Source: Oopsacas minuta
Lineage: Eukaryota > Porifera > Hexactinellida > Lyssacinosida > Leucopsacidae
Length of the DNA: 64,000 nucleotides
Direction of reading: 5' to 3'
Assembly (NCBI GenBank): GCA_024704765.1
Contig: JAKMXF010000033.1
Coordinates: 744,001 to 808,000 of the forward strand
Both the position numbers and the translations under genes were made by a program. Below, one piece after another: positions 49,301 through 59,000 of the stretch. Position 1 is the stretch's first letter, and each line of letters begins with the position of its first letter. The notes beneath the pieces are model-generated. The model made no database searches. It saw only the letters and a program-made list of their open reading frames with translations, and was not told where the DNA came from.

Positions 49301-52195
49301 ATACAGAAAATATATGGCTTCCGGATATCCCATCATTCGTAACGCATTCGGATTTAACAAGAATTCAGGCTATCAGGTCAATTTTCGGAACTGGTAATGT
49401 TGATGTTAATGTTAATGTTGATAACAATTTTGTATCAGGACTTCAGAATTTGATATTTCTGTCATGGAAGGAGAGCACTATACAGTCTCTTAGCAGAGAT
49501 GCTTTCAAAGGATTGTCTATGCTCACAGAACTGACGTTGGAAAATAACGAGATAGCAATTGTAAATAACAATCAATTTAGTGATCTCACAAATCTGATAG
49601 AACTAGATCTCAGCCATAATAAACTCACAACAGTTGGTGTTCAATCAGAAGCGTTTGTTAACTTGATAAGTTTGAGGATTCTACGAATGAATTCGAATCC
49701 ACTTTTCAGTCCTAATATCGTGTTCCACCCTATGTTTAATCTAGAAGAGATATTCCTACAAAACAACGAATATTTCTTTTTGGACTTCAGAGCCTTCCAA
49801 CAGAAATCAAATCTCAGGATTGTATACCTGATAGGGGATAATATGTTCGATTGTGAATGCGATCAAACTGGATGGATGGCGAATGTATCGGAAAGATTCA
49901 ATATTACGTTCATAGGTGGAATATGTGATACACCACCGGATTACACAGGGGAAGATGTGGCCGAGCTAACAGTGTATGACTATACAAGTATAAATTGCAG
50001 CGCATTATCCTATGATTGCTTTGGAGATGTGAACTGTACAACTAAACAGATGTGTATCAATACACATAACAGCTTTGCGTGTGAGTGTCTTGGAGGATTT
50101 GCTGATTTGTTAAATGTAGTGACTAACAGAACTGAGTGTTTGGATATAAACGAGTGTGCGAATTCGATTCAGTATTGTGATCAAAACTGTAAAAACCTGG
50201 AAGGAAGCTATACCTGTGGCTGTGAAGCTGGATACACATTGGAGGGTAGGAGAACCTGCTTAGATGTCGATGAGTGTACTCTAGGAACAGATGAATGTCA
50301 AGAAGATGGAAAACGAAATAAAGAACTGTGTGTAAACACTATTGGAAGCTACGACTGTAATTGTAGCTCTGGATTCGAGCTACGTAACTTAAGAAACTGC
50401 ATTGACAGAAACGAGTGTTTAGTTGCCAATGAATGCACTCAGGTATGCAATAACACAGTGGGAGATTACGAATGTTTGTGTAGTCCAGGATTCGAATTTC
50501 TGACCAATTATATCATGAATAGTACTAATGGTACAAATACTACCATGGATATCAGTGGAAACAAAGGAGTACCTTGTGTAGACACAAATGAGTGCATTAG
50601 CGATGAGCTGAACCTGTGTACACAGAACTGTACTAACACAATTGGATCTTTCTTTTGCAGCTGTGTCAAAGGTTATAACCTAACGACCAGATTCGACTGT
50701 GAGGATATTGACGAATGTACTAACACAACACTGTGTGATGGAGATAAGGGGTTACGTTGTAATAATACTTTAGGGAGCTTTGAATGTATTTGTAAAATAG
50801 GCTACATCATTAACGTCAAGAGGAATACAACTTGTATTCCTAATCCAAGTCTCTTAACACTAGAGCAAGCAATTGGGGTAGGAATAGCAGGATTTGCTAT
50901 GATCACTTTCTTCATTGTTGTAACGTTAATACTGATATTCTGTATATACAAGTATAGTAGACAGAGAGTTAAGCAGAAGACAGAAGGGAGGACAGGGTTA
51001 CTCATGAGCGGAATCAGTGTAGAACATTCTGAAGGAAAACAACCCGTTAATATAGAAGATACTGGTAGAACTTGTACTAGTAGTACTGTATTCAATCCAT
51101 ACGAAATTGAGGGTGATAATAAAGAGAAAGAGAAAGAGCACGAGTATGAGACAGTAACAGACGTGCATAAGGAAGAGACCATAGAATACGGGGTGGTTAA
51201 GTTATCAGATAGTATTGATAAGAAATTACTGGAGAAAGAGTACGAGAGAGAAGAAGACATATATCTCCCGCCTATAGAGATTACGAGTAGTGATGAGGCT
51301 GCAAAATACAGAGAGGTACAGGTTTAAGGGAACGATAGGAGCATCTGTGTGTCTGTGTGTCTGTGTTTATAAGGATTTTTAGAAGTATGCCAAAATATTA
51401 GTTACTATTTAAATATGTCAGCTGGTAAGTGGTGGATTCTTAAGTATTATGCAACTTGATAATATTTAATTGGTTAAATAAGATGTTCATATTTTGGGTT
51501 AATTAAGTTATTTTGCCTACTTTTTCAGTTACATATGTAATGAAATTTAAAGGTATTATAAATTATAATTATTTTAAATAAATCTAGTGTGTATGTGTAA
51601 TTGTGTATACTAGTACAGTCAACTCCTCGATATATTGAAATATCGAATTATGAAACTGTATAAATATGGTATCTAACCGTCAAAAGTAGCATAAATTATA
51701 TCGGTTATAGCGAAGGAATTCGCGATCCCTTGAGTTTCGATATGAACGGGAGTCGACAGTATTTTGAATATATCCTAATAAGGAGTTCCTGTATAAATAA
51801 GTACAATTACATAAATACTTAGATTGTTAAAAGAACAATCAATCACACACGAAGAGTTGAATAATAAATGAAGAATACTCACCAATGTTAACCAGTCTAA
51901 CTTTCTGCTGTGTAATGAAGTTCAGAGATGCTCCGATGTTTTCCAGACTTTGAGAATTAAATTTGGGATTTTTGTTTACTTTCTGTACAACCTTGGGAGC
52001 AGCCAACTTGTTGATAAGATCTGCTAGCATCAATCCATCCTTCAGGTCACTGAACAGATCATGTACTTGGTTCTTAGATTCTTTCAAATTCCCTCTTAGA
52101 CGGTTATTGAACCAGTTGGTGAATGTTGTTATCTGGATTTGTTTCCAAGTGTCATCCACTGCGTCTAGTTTAGTGAAGCTAGATGAACTGGCCAT
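40985..52195 (-). CDS. Filamin-type actin cross-linker 1 (three CH domains, six Ig repeats)
   Basis: Four exons read by eye: 51,883-52,195, 44,222-44,532, 43,656-43,910, 40,985-43,351. Donors are GTGAGT, GTATAT and GTGAGT; acceptors end in acag, acag and gtag. All phases agree, giving 1081 residues. Exon 1 holds CH1 (KQIQITTFTNWFNNRLR, LKDGLMLADLINKL). Exon 2 ends CH1 (DGNQKLILGLVWTLI) and holds CH2 (ITNFTSDWNNGKAICGLVDQI). Exons 3-4 complete CH2 and carry a third CH (NERLMKWLQEKLPEKKITNF). Then six filamin Ig repeats, each with an IPGSPF-like end, and a Lys-rich then Tyr/Pro/Gln-rich tail. Three CH domains recall insect jitterbug rather than two-CH filamins. Intron 1 (7.35 kb) contains other genes. 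Confidence 0.88.
43656..43910 (-). CDS. Filamin-type gene 1, exon 3 (end of CH2, start of CH3)
   Basis: Starts VPQIVSPADI after ttatacag and ends KKENAV before GTGAGT. Encodes the CH2 end (DELSVMTYISYYF) and the first helices of the third CH domain. Confidence 0.8.
44222..44532 (-). CDS. Filamin-type gene 1, exon 2 (end of CH1, CH2)
   Basis: Starts after ctaaacag and completes the split glycine codon, then PEDVYDGNQKLILG, the last helix of CH1. CH2 follows to AEKHLK, ending at GTATAT. Confidence 0.85.
44776..44965. mobile_element. MITE family A, copy 1
   Basis: Begins TACAGTCAACTCC, contains the shared internal words gctcaaaggaccgcgataat and ataagc, and ends in the inverted ggaattgactata. 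Lies in intron 1 of filamin gene 1. Confidence 0.75.
45085..45746 (-). pseudogene. Small multi-span membrane protein, frameshifted paralogue
   Basis: Two frames of one gene. 45,486-45,746 encodes an N-terminal cytosolic part (ADSIESDDLSEINPVEI). Near 45,570 the homologous frame switches, reading CLRFCIFTNILVIIYTISLL and joining the frame that ends at 45,085. This reaches WLVLNIQHLFVICYTLP, LTADLCRARDIGIGC and a last helix pair. The arrangement parallels the intact gene at 46,104-47,048 (LHRFWYFPCARWFF; WLVILCQHCVV; LTGVLLQAHEAGIGY). It is shorter at the C-terminus. A cag acceptor-like site at the switch leaves a small intron possible. Head-to-head with the paralogue; both sit inside intron 1 of filamin gene 1. 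Confidence 0.6.
46104..47048 (+). CDS. Small multi-span membrane protein with Cys-rich C-terminus
   Basis: 314 residues, function unknown. Cytosolic N-terminus of about 65 residues, two or three helices at 70-120 (WFFLACAVVSLASVATLYIA; VVMLVWLVILCQHCVVSCC), an amphipathic stretch EQLTGVLLQAHEAGIGYVE, and another helix at about 190-212. Then comes a C-terminal domain with about twelve cysteines (YDCVSCLNGT, ECLGGCGVLE, SCEHECVSD), likely extracellular and disulphide-bonded. An overlapping ATG at 46,094 in another frame has a good initiation context and could cause leaky scanning. It is a divergent neighbour, 357 bp from its frameshifted paralogue. Confidence 0.65.
   Translation: MTTAINSKNVLRAQYGGTDLTGVRKNHVEVRGIGRTVFLRDSCYARTNHFIKETQPYSTSTLHRFWYFPCARWFFLACAVVSLASVATLYIAAPLAVVMLVWLVILCQHCVVSCCTIPRVLRQPVIVGQQKLNQLYEVRVEQLTGVLLQAHEAGIGYVEARTGMVKLQTFSPRAVGHMQRARVYSMIMFMIAFVLFLYSAGSAAGLGWNKYSDQISKKYCESLKYDCVSCLNGTAKTINILFIHYEIQCAFTLESGVECLGGCGVLEDGSEDYAERAYTHVSSCEHECVSDAKQLMDCTKDQADRVCGVEQQYN
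47049..48882. other. Non-coding part of filamin intron 1
   Basis: No gene supported. At 47,345-47,400 and 47,590-47,630 C/G-rich words (ggaaaaacccccgcgttttt, ggaggaaaaacccgtttttt) form related short palindromes, perhaps pieces of one repeat. Confidence 0.4.
48883..51327 (+). CDS. LRR-EGF single-pass receptor with ITIM-like tail
   Basis: 814 residues in one exon. Signal peptide 1-22 (FYILLLVSTLLVVLG). Leucine-rich repeats at about 185-320 (LSMLTELTLENNEIAIV, LTNLIELDLSHNKLTTV), then an LRR-cap with paired cysteines (FDCECDQTGWM) to about 385. Six EGF domains follow at about 383-655, five of calcium-binding type with DINEC, DVDEC, DRNEC, DTNEC and DIDEC starts. One transmembrane helix spans about 664-692, then a 120-residue acidic tail. 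The tail holds Tyr755 in YETV, Tyr769 in IEYGVV (fits the ITIM pattern) and Tyr794 in YLPP. Many N-glycosylation sites. Lies antisense inside intron 1 of filamin gene 1. Ligand unknown; adhesion or immune-type recognition is inference. Confidence 0.88.
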   Translation: MNRKFYILLLVSTLLVVLGDSAVCENENVHFIRENFLVYRNNIDAVNDGLKICSKDPSYLDFITLTIQNEELTGDISLDIGDNIKYLTIDKRISQNITIMVPHILPSILRLELKSQENWFILKDEENNFFKNFPKLQYLDTENIWLPDIPSFVTHSDLTRIQAIRSIFGTGNVDVNVNVDNNFVSGLQNLIFLSWKESTIQSLSRDAFKGLSMLTELTLENNEIAIVNNNQFSDLTNLIELDLSHNKLTTVGVQSEAFVNLISLRILRMNSNPLFSPNIVFHPMFNLEEIFLQNNEYFFLDFRAFQQKSNLRIVYLIGDNMFDCECDQTGWMANVSERFNITFIGGICDTPPDYTGEDVAELTVYDYTSINCSALSYDCFGDVNCTTKQMCINTHNSFACECLGGFADLLNVVTNRTECLDINECANSIQYCDQNCKNLEGSYTCGCEAGYTLEGRRTCLDVDECTLGTDECQEDGKRNKELCVNTIGSYDCNCSSGFELRNLRNCIDRNECLVANECTQVCNNTVGDYECLCSPGFEFLTNYIMNSTNGTNTTMDISGNKGVPCVDTNECISDELNLCTQNCTNTIGSFFCSCVKGYNLTTRFDCEDIDECTNTTLCDGDKGLRCNNTLGSFECICKIGYIINVKRNTTCIPNPSLLTLEQAIGVGIAGFAMITFFIVVTLILIFCIYKYSRQRVKQKTEGRTGLLMSGISVEHSEGKQPVNIEDTGRTCTSSTVFNPYEIEGDNKEKEKEHEYETVTDVHKEETIEYGVVKLSDSIDKKLLEKEYEREEDIYLPPIEITSSDEAAKYREVQV
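51614..51761. mobile_element. MITE family A, copy 2
   Basis: TACAGTCAACTCC start, gggagtcgacagta end, internal cgtcaaaagtagcataaatt shared in part with copies 1 and 3. About 120 bp from exon 1 of filamin gene 1. Confidence 0.75.
51883..52195 (-). CDS. Filamin-type gene 1, exon 1 (CH1)
   Basis: ATG at 52,195. Encodes most of the first calponin-homology domain and ends ...RLVNIG at a consensus donor GTGAGT, phase 1. The next exon begins 7.35 kb away. Confidence 0.85.
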
Positions 52196-52408
52196 GTCCT
52201 ACCCTCTCAGAATTATATAGCTAGTTATAGTATAAAGATAGGGTAAATATGGTTATGAATTATTTCGATACTCAATACATATAGCTCTGGCGAATATACC
52301 CCTTTCACTTGTAAACCAGGTACTATTGAGTCTAGTTTTACCAGTACTGTACGACACATGAGAAACTTAATGCAGTTGGGACCATGGAGACATTAATAGG
52401 AAGCAAAA

Positions 52409-52586
52409 TACAGTCAACTCCTATTATATCGAAGCTCAAAGGACCACGATAAATACTCCAAGAGAGTTCGGTATAATCGGTGTAATTTATGGTATTTTGA
52501 AGGTTGGGACCATCTTTGTACAATTTCAGATGATAAAAGCGGGTATTTCCATATATGGGTGTTCGAAATTAAGTGAGTTGACTGTA
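52409..52586. mobile_element. MITE family A, copy 3
   Basis: TACAGTCAACTCC at the left and the exact inverted type gagttgactgta at the right, with internal gaagctcaaaggaccacgat. Sits between filamin gene 1 and the last exon of gene 2. Confidence 0.8.
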
Positions 52587-52991
52587 GTGTAATGAAATAT
52601 GTTAAAATCATTGATGATTATTAGTTTTTTGTATATATACAAGTTAGGACGTCCAATCTTACCCAAATCGAGTTCAAATATTCAAAATGTTACAGACGGG
52701 GCATATAATATCAACAAAATATACTTTCTGTTTATAACCGGAAATGATAGGCTGTAAACGTAAAGTATATAAAAAAGGAAATATTTAGGAAATTGAAAGA
52801 CATAAACTAATTTCAGATTATAAAAGTTACAAAAAATTATAAATAAATATGAATATAAAAATGGGCAGACACAAATGTGAATATACTAAATTCGTTAGAT
52901 AAATTATAAAAATACCATTTGCATGTAGAGTGCCTAACCTCAGCATGAATAGTATTAGCATAAGTAAGAATTAAGATAAATAGCGCACGCA

Positions 52992-53087
52992 TTAGTACAT
53001 CATTGTAGTGTCGTATCTGCCTCCTCTTGGTGGTGGCCTGCCTGTTGGACGGCGAGATTCTTGCACCGGCATGCGAGTACGGCGTAC
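52992..53087 (-). CDS. Filamin-type gene 2, putative last exon
   Basis: Acceptor atttctag followed by 31 codons and TAA, reading VRRTRMPVQESRRPTGRPPP then RGGRYDTTMMY. Phase 0 agrees with the upstream donor 3.2 kb away. Its basic, proline-rich composition continues the tail style. Assignment rests on splice signals and composition only. Confidence 0.6.
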   Translation of the reverse strand, partial: VRRTRMPVQESRRPTGRPPPRGGRYDTTMMY

Positions 53088-56000
53088 CTAGAAATATCGC
53101 AAAGTCAACACATAATAAAATTGTTATAATAGATTGATTGCACTACATGAATAGACCGAGTTTAGGATTTTAGCCAAGCCGAGGCCGAGGCAAATGCAGG
53201 AGTATTTAAGAGAGCGAATCATTTTAACTAAAAGTTATGTGATTAGTTTCACAGCTCTTCCATACAAATCAATGCATATTAACGTTATTATTGGTCGATT
53301 ATATTCCACATGTTTTCTACACGATACCAATAAATAGTATGTAATAAGATTACAGTTTGAAAGGATTTCCACGGCTGTTTCAGTAGATCTTGCCCCAAGA
53401 ACTTCAAAGATGGTCAAAATACAGAAAACATGTCATAGGTCAATACATTAGGATCAATTCAATAGATGCGAAAAAGATTCACCTCTAGGCCAAAAGATTC
53501 AGTTTTGGGGTCTTTTGAAAACCAATAAGGTTAGATTTTACAAAAGCGAGAAAGCATACAATGTTATACCACCCTACTCCGAAGATTTGGGTATTTTGTA
53601 CCATATGTAAAGTTCTTGAAGAAATATCTACTGGAATAGTTGAGAAAATCAATTCCAATACTAATTAGTAATAACTTCAAGACTATGGGTCGAGTATGAT
53701 TGAATATTAATAAAAACTAGCGCGATACGCTTGCTAGGTCGCTGCGGGACAGCTTAGTACCTCAGGTTAGATTAAGTATTAAACAGATAAATTTATTAGT
53801 GCTTTTGGTCTCTACGCGACGGGAAATACTCTCACTTCGTGCCTTAGATGTATAATATGGCAGAAATTTAAAGATGATATTATCCATGGTCCATCCAAAT
53901 TAGACACTGGAAATGTTATGTACAGTCATGATGAGTTAGCTTTTGGTCAGAATTAGGACATTTGACTTATTGAGGGGTACCTGTGTTCAATGACGTCATA
54001 ATTTCATCATAGGTGTAGCAAAAATGAACAAATGTCACGAAGGAACTGATAATCGTACAAGATGTTATTAGTAACATGTAGACATAGATATATATATTAT
54101 ATAGGAAAGTTTGTGATGAAAATCAATTATTCAGTCGCCATTGTGTTACACGATTAAGTAGAGGTTCTTTATAAGAATCCATCAACTTAGTCACTTCCTC
54201 TCTAACCTTTCTATCCCTATTAGGGCTTGTAATATAGCAACGAGTAGTAATAATGTAGATGAGATTCGAGGTTATCAAAAATAAATCAAATTGTAACATT
54301 CCAAGATTTGAGATGGAGAATATGATAGAAGATAGATTCAGTGTAACATTCAAAGTATTATTGCTAGGAACAGACATATTTAGCCTGAAATAATGTTCTA
54401 AAAACCAAGGATTAGGAGCTATCATTAAAATCCAGTTTCCGACACTATCGAGTGCGATAGAAATAGCATATAACATCAACGAAAGAATCAATGCAATACT
54501 CCAACGTTTGAAACTTAAGACATGTTTGCTTCGACTTTTGTAGGTATGTATATTTCCAAAGTATCCTCCATCAAATTGCCATTGTTTGAGTCCCATAACT
54601 AATCTGTTCCTACAACGGAATAATAGTGTGCAGTTTATGATTAGCAATAGAATCACAATGAAGCTTCCGAATAATGATGTCTGAATGATAGATACTGTTA
54701 GCATAACTATAAAGAATTGCACTAAACCGATCCCGAAGTACTTCTTTAAGATTCTATAATCCTTATGCTCTCTATAAGCTTTGTAGAGGTAAATCATTAA
54801 CATGGACAATGACATCATGAGTAGCAATACCAAGGAATTTGTCAATGCTGTCCTGATCAATGTTACTTGAAAATATCGAAAAGCTTTCACCAGACTATAT
54901 TTTTTCAGTAAACTATGTGCAATAATGCTATTATTCGCTGTTTCACGAAGATTTTCGAATATAAAGAACATCCCGAATCCTACCCCTTTGGTTATAAGAT
55001 GTAGTGCTTCTATGGATAATATACAGATTATGATTATATTACGAATCAACTCTGTATTAATGTTATATCTAACACTACGCTCTTCCAGGTCGCTGATATG
55101 CCTCTTGCTCATATCTTTTAGTTTCCTTCTTAATAACACGGTTTGAATTACTATATTGATTAGCCAACCAATCGAGGAAATAAATACAATAGAGTTGGTA
55201 ATGGCGATTGTCACTAAGAGACCGCCAAGTACCTTCATTGGTATAATAGGTTCAACATCAACGTTACTATTATTATTCATGAATGTATTGGTCCTGGATT
55301 TGTTCATTGGAAAGTTGTGTATATCTGATACTAAGAAACTATATATTGGTATATATAATTACTCCTGCACTGGTAACAATTAGAAATCTATATTGTAATG
55401 AGTATCACATGAAAGCTTTGGAATATAAATTTCCCTCATATAAATAGAATTTGTATTATTATTATTCTCTTGATATTACAAAATGCTGAATATATTGCAA
55501 ATGCTTACCTACTTAATCTTCTAGGGAAATTACAATAGTTTATGATTTTGGTAGAAACGGATAAATAATCATATAATCATTCATATTTTTTGTATTATTC
55601 ATTTGAGGTTAATATATTCTATTGTGCAATCCATTTTTGCTATAATATGAATATTCAAATTATTTCCTCTATACATTATCACCAAATATAGACTCAAATT
55701 TCAGTCAGCAGTGTATGATATAGGATTTGTATAATGATAAACAAATATTTACTGTACAACATTCTAACATCGATACTTCGACATGATATTTCCATAATAA
55801 TTAATTATTCTCTGTACTTCCTGAGTGATAGTATCAATATAATTTAAGATAGGACTAGTTCGATTAGAGCATGATACATCTTGCAGAAATCCTTTGGTTG
55901 GGCGGATGCTCAACGTTCGCAAACCCCATAATGCAGATGGGCATTCGGCAAGAATTAGCAGAGCTCCGCACGAAGGGCGGAGCTCTGCTAGTTCAGTATA

Positions 56001-59000
56001 AATTACAATACATTCAAAAATTGTATGTGTATAACAAGTCATAGTGCGCTGAATATGAAATTGATGATGAGGGAATAAATGTATGTTTACAAAAGTCAAA
56101 ATGACAGATTAATATTTCTGAATAAAATTCAAAGGTACAAGGAATCGACCTGAAAATTAGTAATAATTGAGGGTTTTTAGATGTTCTGTAAAATTGTGCA
56201 TAAATTTCGTTAGAATCAAGGGATCGAAACAACACTGTTGAAATGTATGTCTAGCTCAATGAAAACCAAATGATGAAATAACCTCTATATAACAATATCA
56301 AAATGTTCATCAATAATTGATTAAGTTACTGACCTGTTGCTGCTGAGACCTTCTCCTCTGCTGCATCTGTTGCTGGACAATACGACTCTGTTGCTGTCTC
56401 TGCATAAACTGTTGCTGATCAGGAGACATCAACATACCCTGAGGAGTGTATTGAGGCTGATACCCCATAGCAGTGGCAGCACTCATCTGTCTCTGTTGCA
56501 CGCGATTTTGAGACCCACCTCCAGCACGTCTGGGTTGTTGAGGGGGACGACTAGGCCAGGATGAGGAAGGAAGTTCTGGTAAGACCTCATCATCCATTCC
56601 TCCTCCAACTGCTATCGAGCTTCTGATTCCTTCTAGTCCTTCTCCACGTATCATAACCTCAAACGGGGAACCAGGGATATGCTGACCCGCCCAGTGAATA
56701 GAGATTGAGTATTTCCCTGCCTGTTTAGGCTCGTATGAAGCGATAAGTGTACGGGGGTCTTCTTCACGGATAGGAACAGCGTTTATTTTGTATGCGTCCT
56801 TCACTCCGTGAACACGGATCATCAGCATACCGTATCCAGCTGCTTTAGTTTCAATAGTAAAGTCTCCTCTGTGAGATACAGCACCGTTCTGTAGTCCAGG
56901 TCCATAAGCCTTCACTTTAGAGGCGTCAGGAGCTTGATGAACTTTGAACTTGTACGGACTCTTAGGTAGCTCCATACCTGACCACTGTACGTGAACTGTG
57001 TACTTTCCGGGTTTGGGTGTGTCTATCTTTACGGCGTAGACTCCAGGTTCCTCTTGAGCGACATAAGGCTGAATGATCTCGTTCTCAGGGCCGAATATCT
57101 GTACTTCTAACTTGCCTGCTCCTGCGTTACGAGCATCTACTTTGAACTCCTGGGCTCTCCCTGACAAGAGGACTGCTTTTTCCTTAAATACTTCTCCGAA
57201 CATACGGACTCCCTCTGCCCTGGGACCTGACAGCACGTTCAATTTGAAGGGAGAACCAGGGATATGCTCTTTACGGAACTTAACATTGATAAGATACGCG
57301 CCTGCTTGCTCAATAGTATATCTAATAGAGTAAGTACTGTTGTTATTGTCTAGTATCTCTACTGGTACTTGTGCATGTACTCCTGTAATAGAAACGTGAA
57401 GTTCTCTCTTCTGTAGTAATCCGGACTGACTGGAGACTATAGTGAATTGAGTGAGTTCATTCAGTTTAGCTACCTTCAAGCCTTCTCCTGTAGCGTTACA
57501 TAAATGAGAAGTGAGAGCAGGGTCTATCTTCATACGGAAGGGACTGCCTGGTACATGGAAACCTCCCCACAATACGTCAACTAGATGATCTCCCATTTCC
57601 CAGGGAATGAAGCTACACTTGAACTCGTGTACAGGAGACTCACGTATTTCTACGTTATAAACAGCTGAAGGGCCTTTAGGCTTCACTACAAGATCTCCTT
57701 TCCCACTGTTCTCAGTATTTACCTGGAATGAGATAGCCTCTCCTACATTCCCTTTACCCATGAACAGCTGAGTGCCTGACACTTTACATGTACTAGCATC
57801 ACATACACTTACCATTACAGGAGTACCACATATGAACTCTTCAGCCCATCTAATATGCAGAAGAGTACCAGTTATTCTGAGTGGAGTAAGCTTAACTAGA
57901 TGTGTATCTGTGTGTTGTTGTGTAATCTCTACGAACATGCTGTCGGGAGCATCTTCACAAGCAGCTGTTAATTTACCGCTACCTGCCCCTACAGACTTTA
58001 TAATGAACTCTTCTGTCTTACGTACATGCAGCACGGTGGGTATCTTACCGAGGAGGGTACATTTATGGGGATCAGATACTGGTACCTTGAACGGGCTACC
58101 ATCTACAGGAGACCCAGCACACACGACATATATTTCATGCATACCAGCTTCTGTTGGTATAAAGCTAGCCATAGAGGTACCATCAGGATTCTCAGCTAGA
58201 GACACAGATGCTTCCTTTGTAGGCCCTGATGCACTAACCTTTATATTACCCTTACTACTGTATGCTATTCCCTGTATGATGAATGATACAGGCTCGAATA
58301 TCTTGAATACTCTGTTATGTAAGAAATCACCGACTACTCCAATATCCTTTGAGTCTAGTACAAACATCTTGTATGGACTACCTGCTATATGGTGTCCTGA
58401 GAACTTAGCATGTACAATCAACTCTCCACTGGTCTCTGGAGTAAAACTACAGTCGTATAGACTTCCTTTACCTCCTGTCAATACGATATCCTGCTTCCTA
58501 CCGTTTAGGACGAAGAAAACCTCTAGGGTACCTGTACCAGCCCCGTGTGTCTCAACTGAGAACTGAATTATCTCGTTAAGCTTGCCAACCTTACCCGGGA
58601 GAGGGAGACCCATGACGTCACAAGCTTTAGGACGACACACATTGAATTCAAAAGGACTTCCTGGTATTACTGTACCCTCCCACGTAACATTAACAATATA
58701 TCGTCCCACCTGACTAGGCTCTAGTTTCACATTCAACACTTTATTATTCCCTCCACTGATATCAGCTGTGTAGTAACGAGCAGGGTTGTTATTGGGATCA
58801 GAAGCTTTAACTTTTAAGTTACCAAATCCAGCACGTGTGTAATCTACATTGAAATCAATAGGCTCTCCAACTACGATGCTTTCTGACTGCAGAGCTGGTC
58901 CGAAGGCTTTACATTTGGATGCATTAGGACCAGGGACAACACGCACAGAGAAAGGGCTCTTGGGTATAGGATTACCCTCTATACATATGTTGACTTCATA

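Noticed and set aside
57772-58566. 264-codon plus-strand frame opposite filamin gene 2
   Set aside because: Antisense shadow of regular Ig-repeat coding sequence; cysteine/serine/proline-rich nonsense with no domain.
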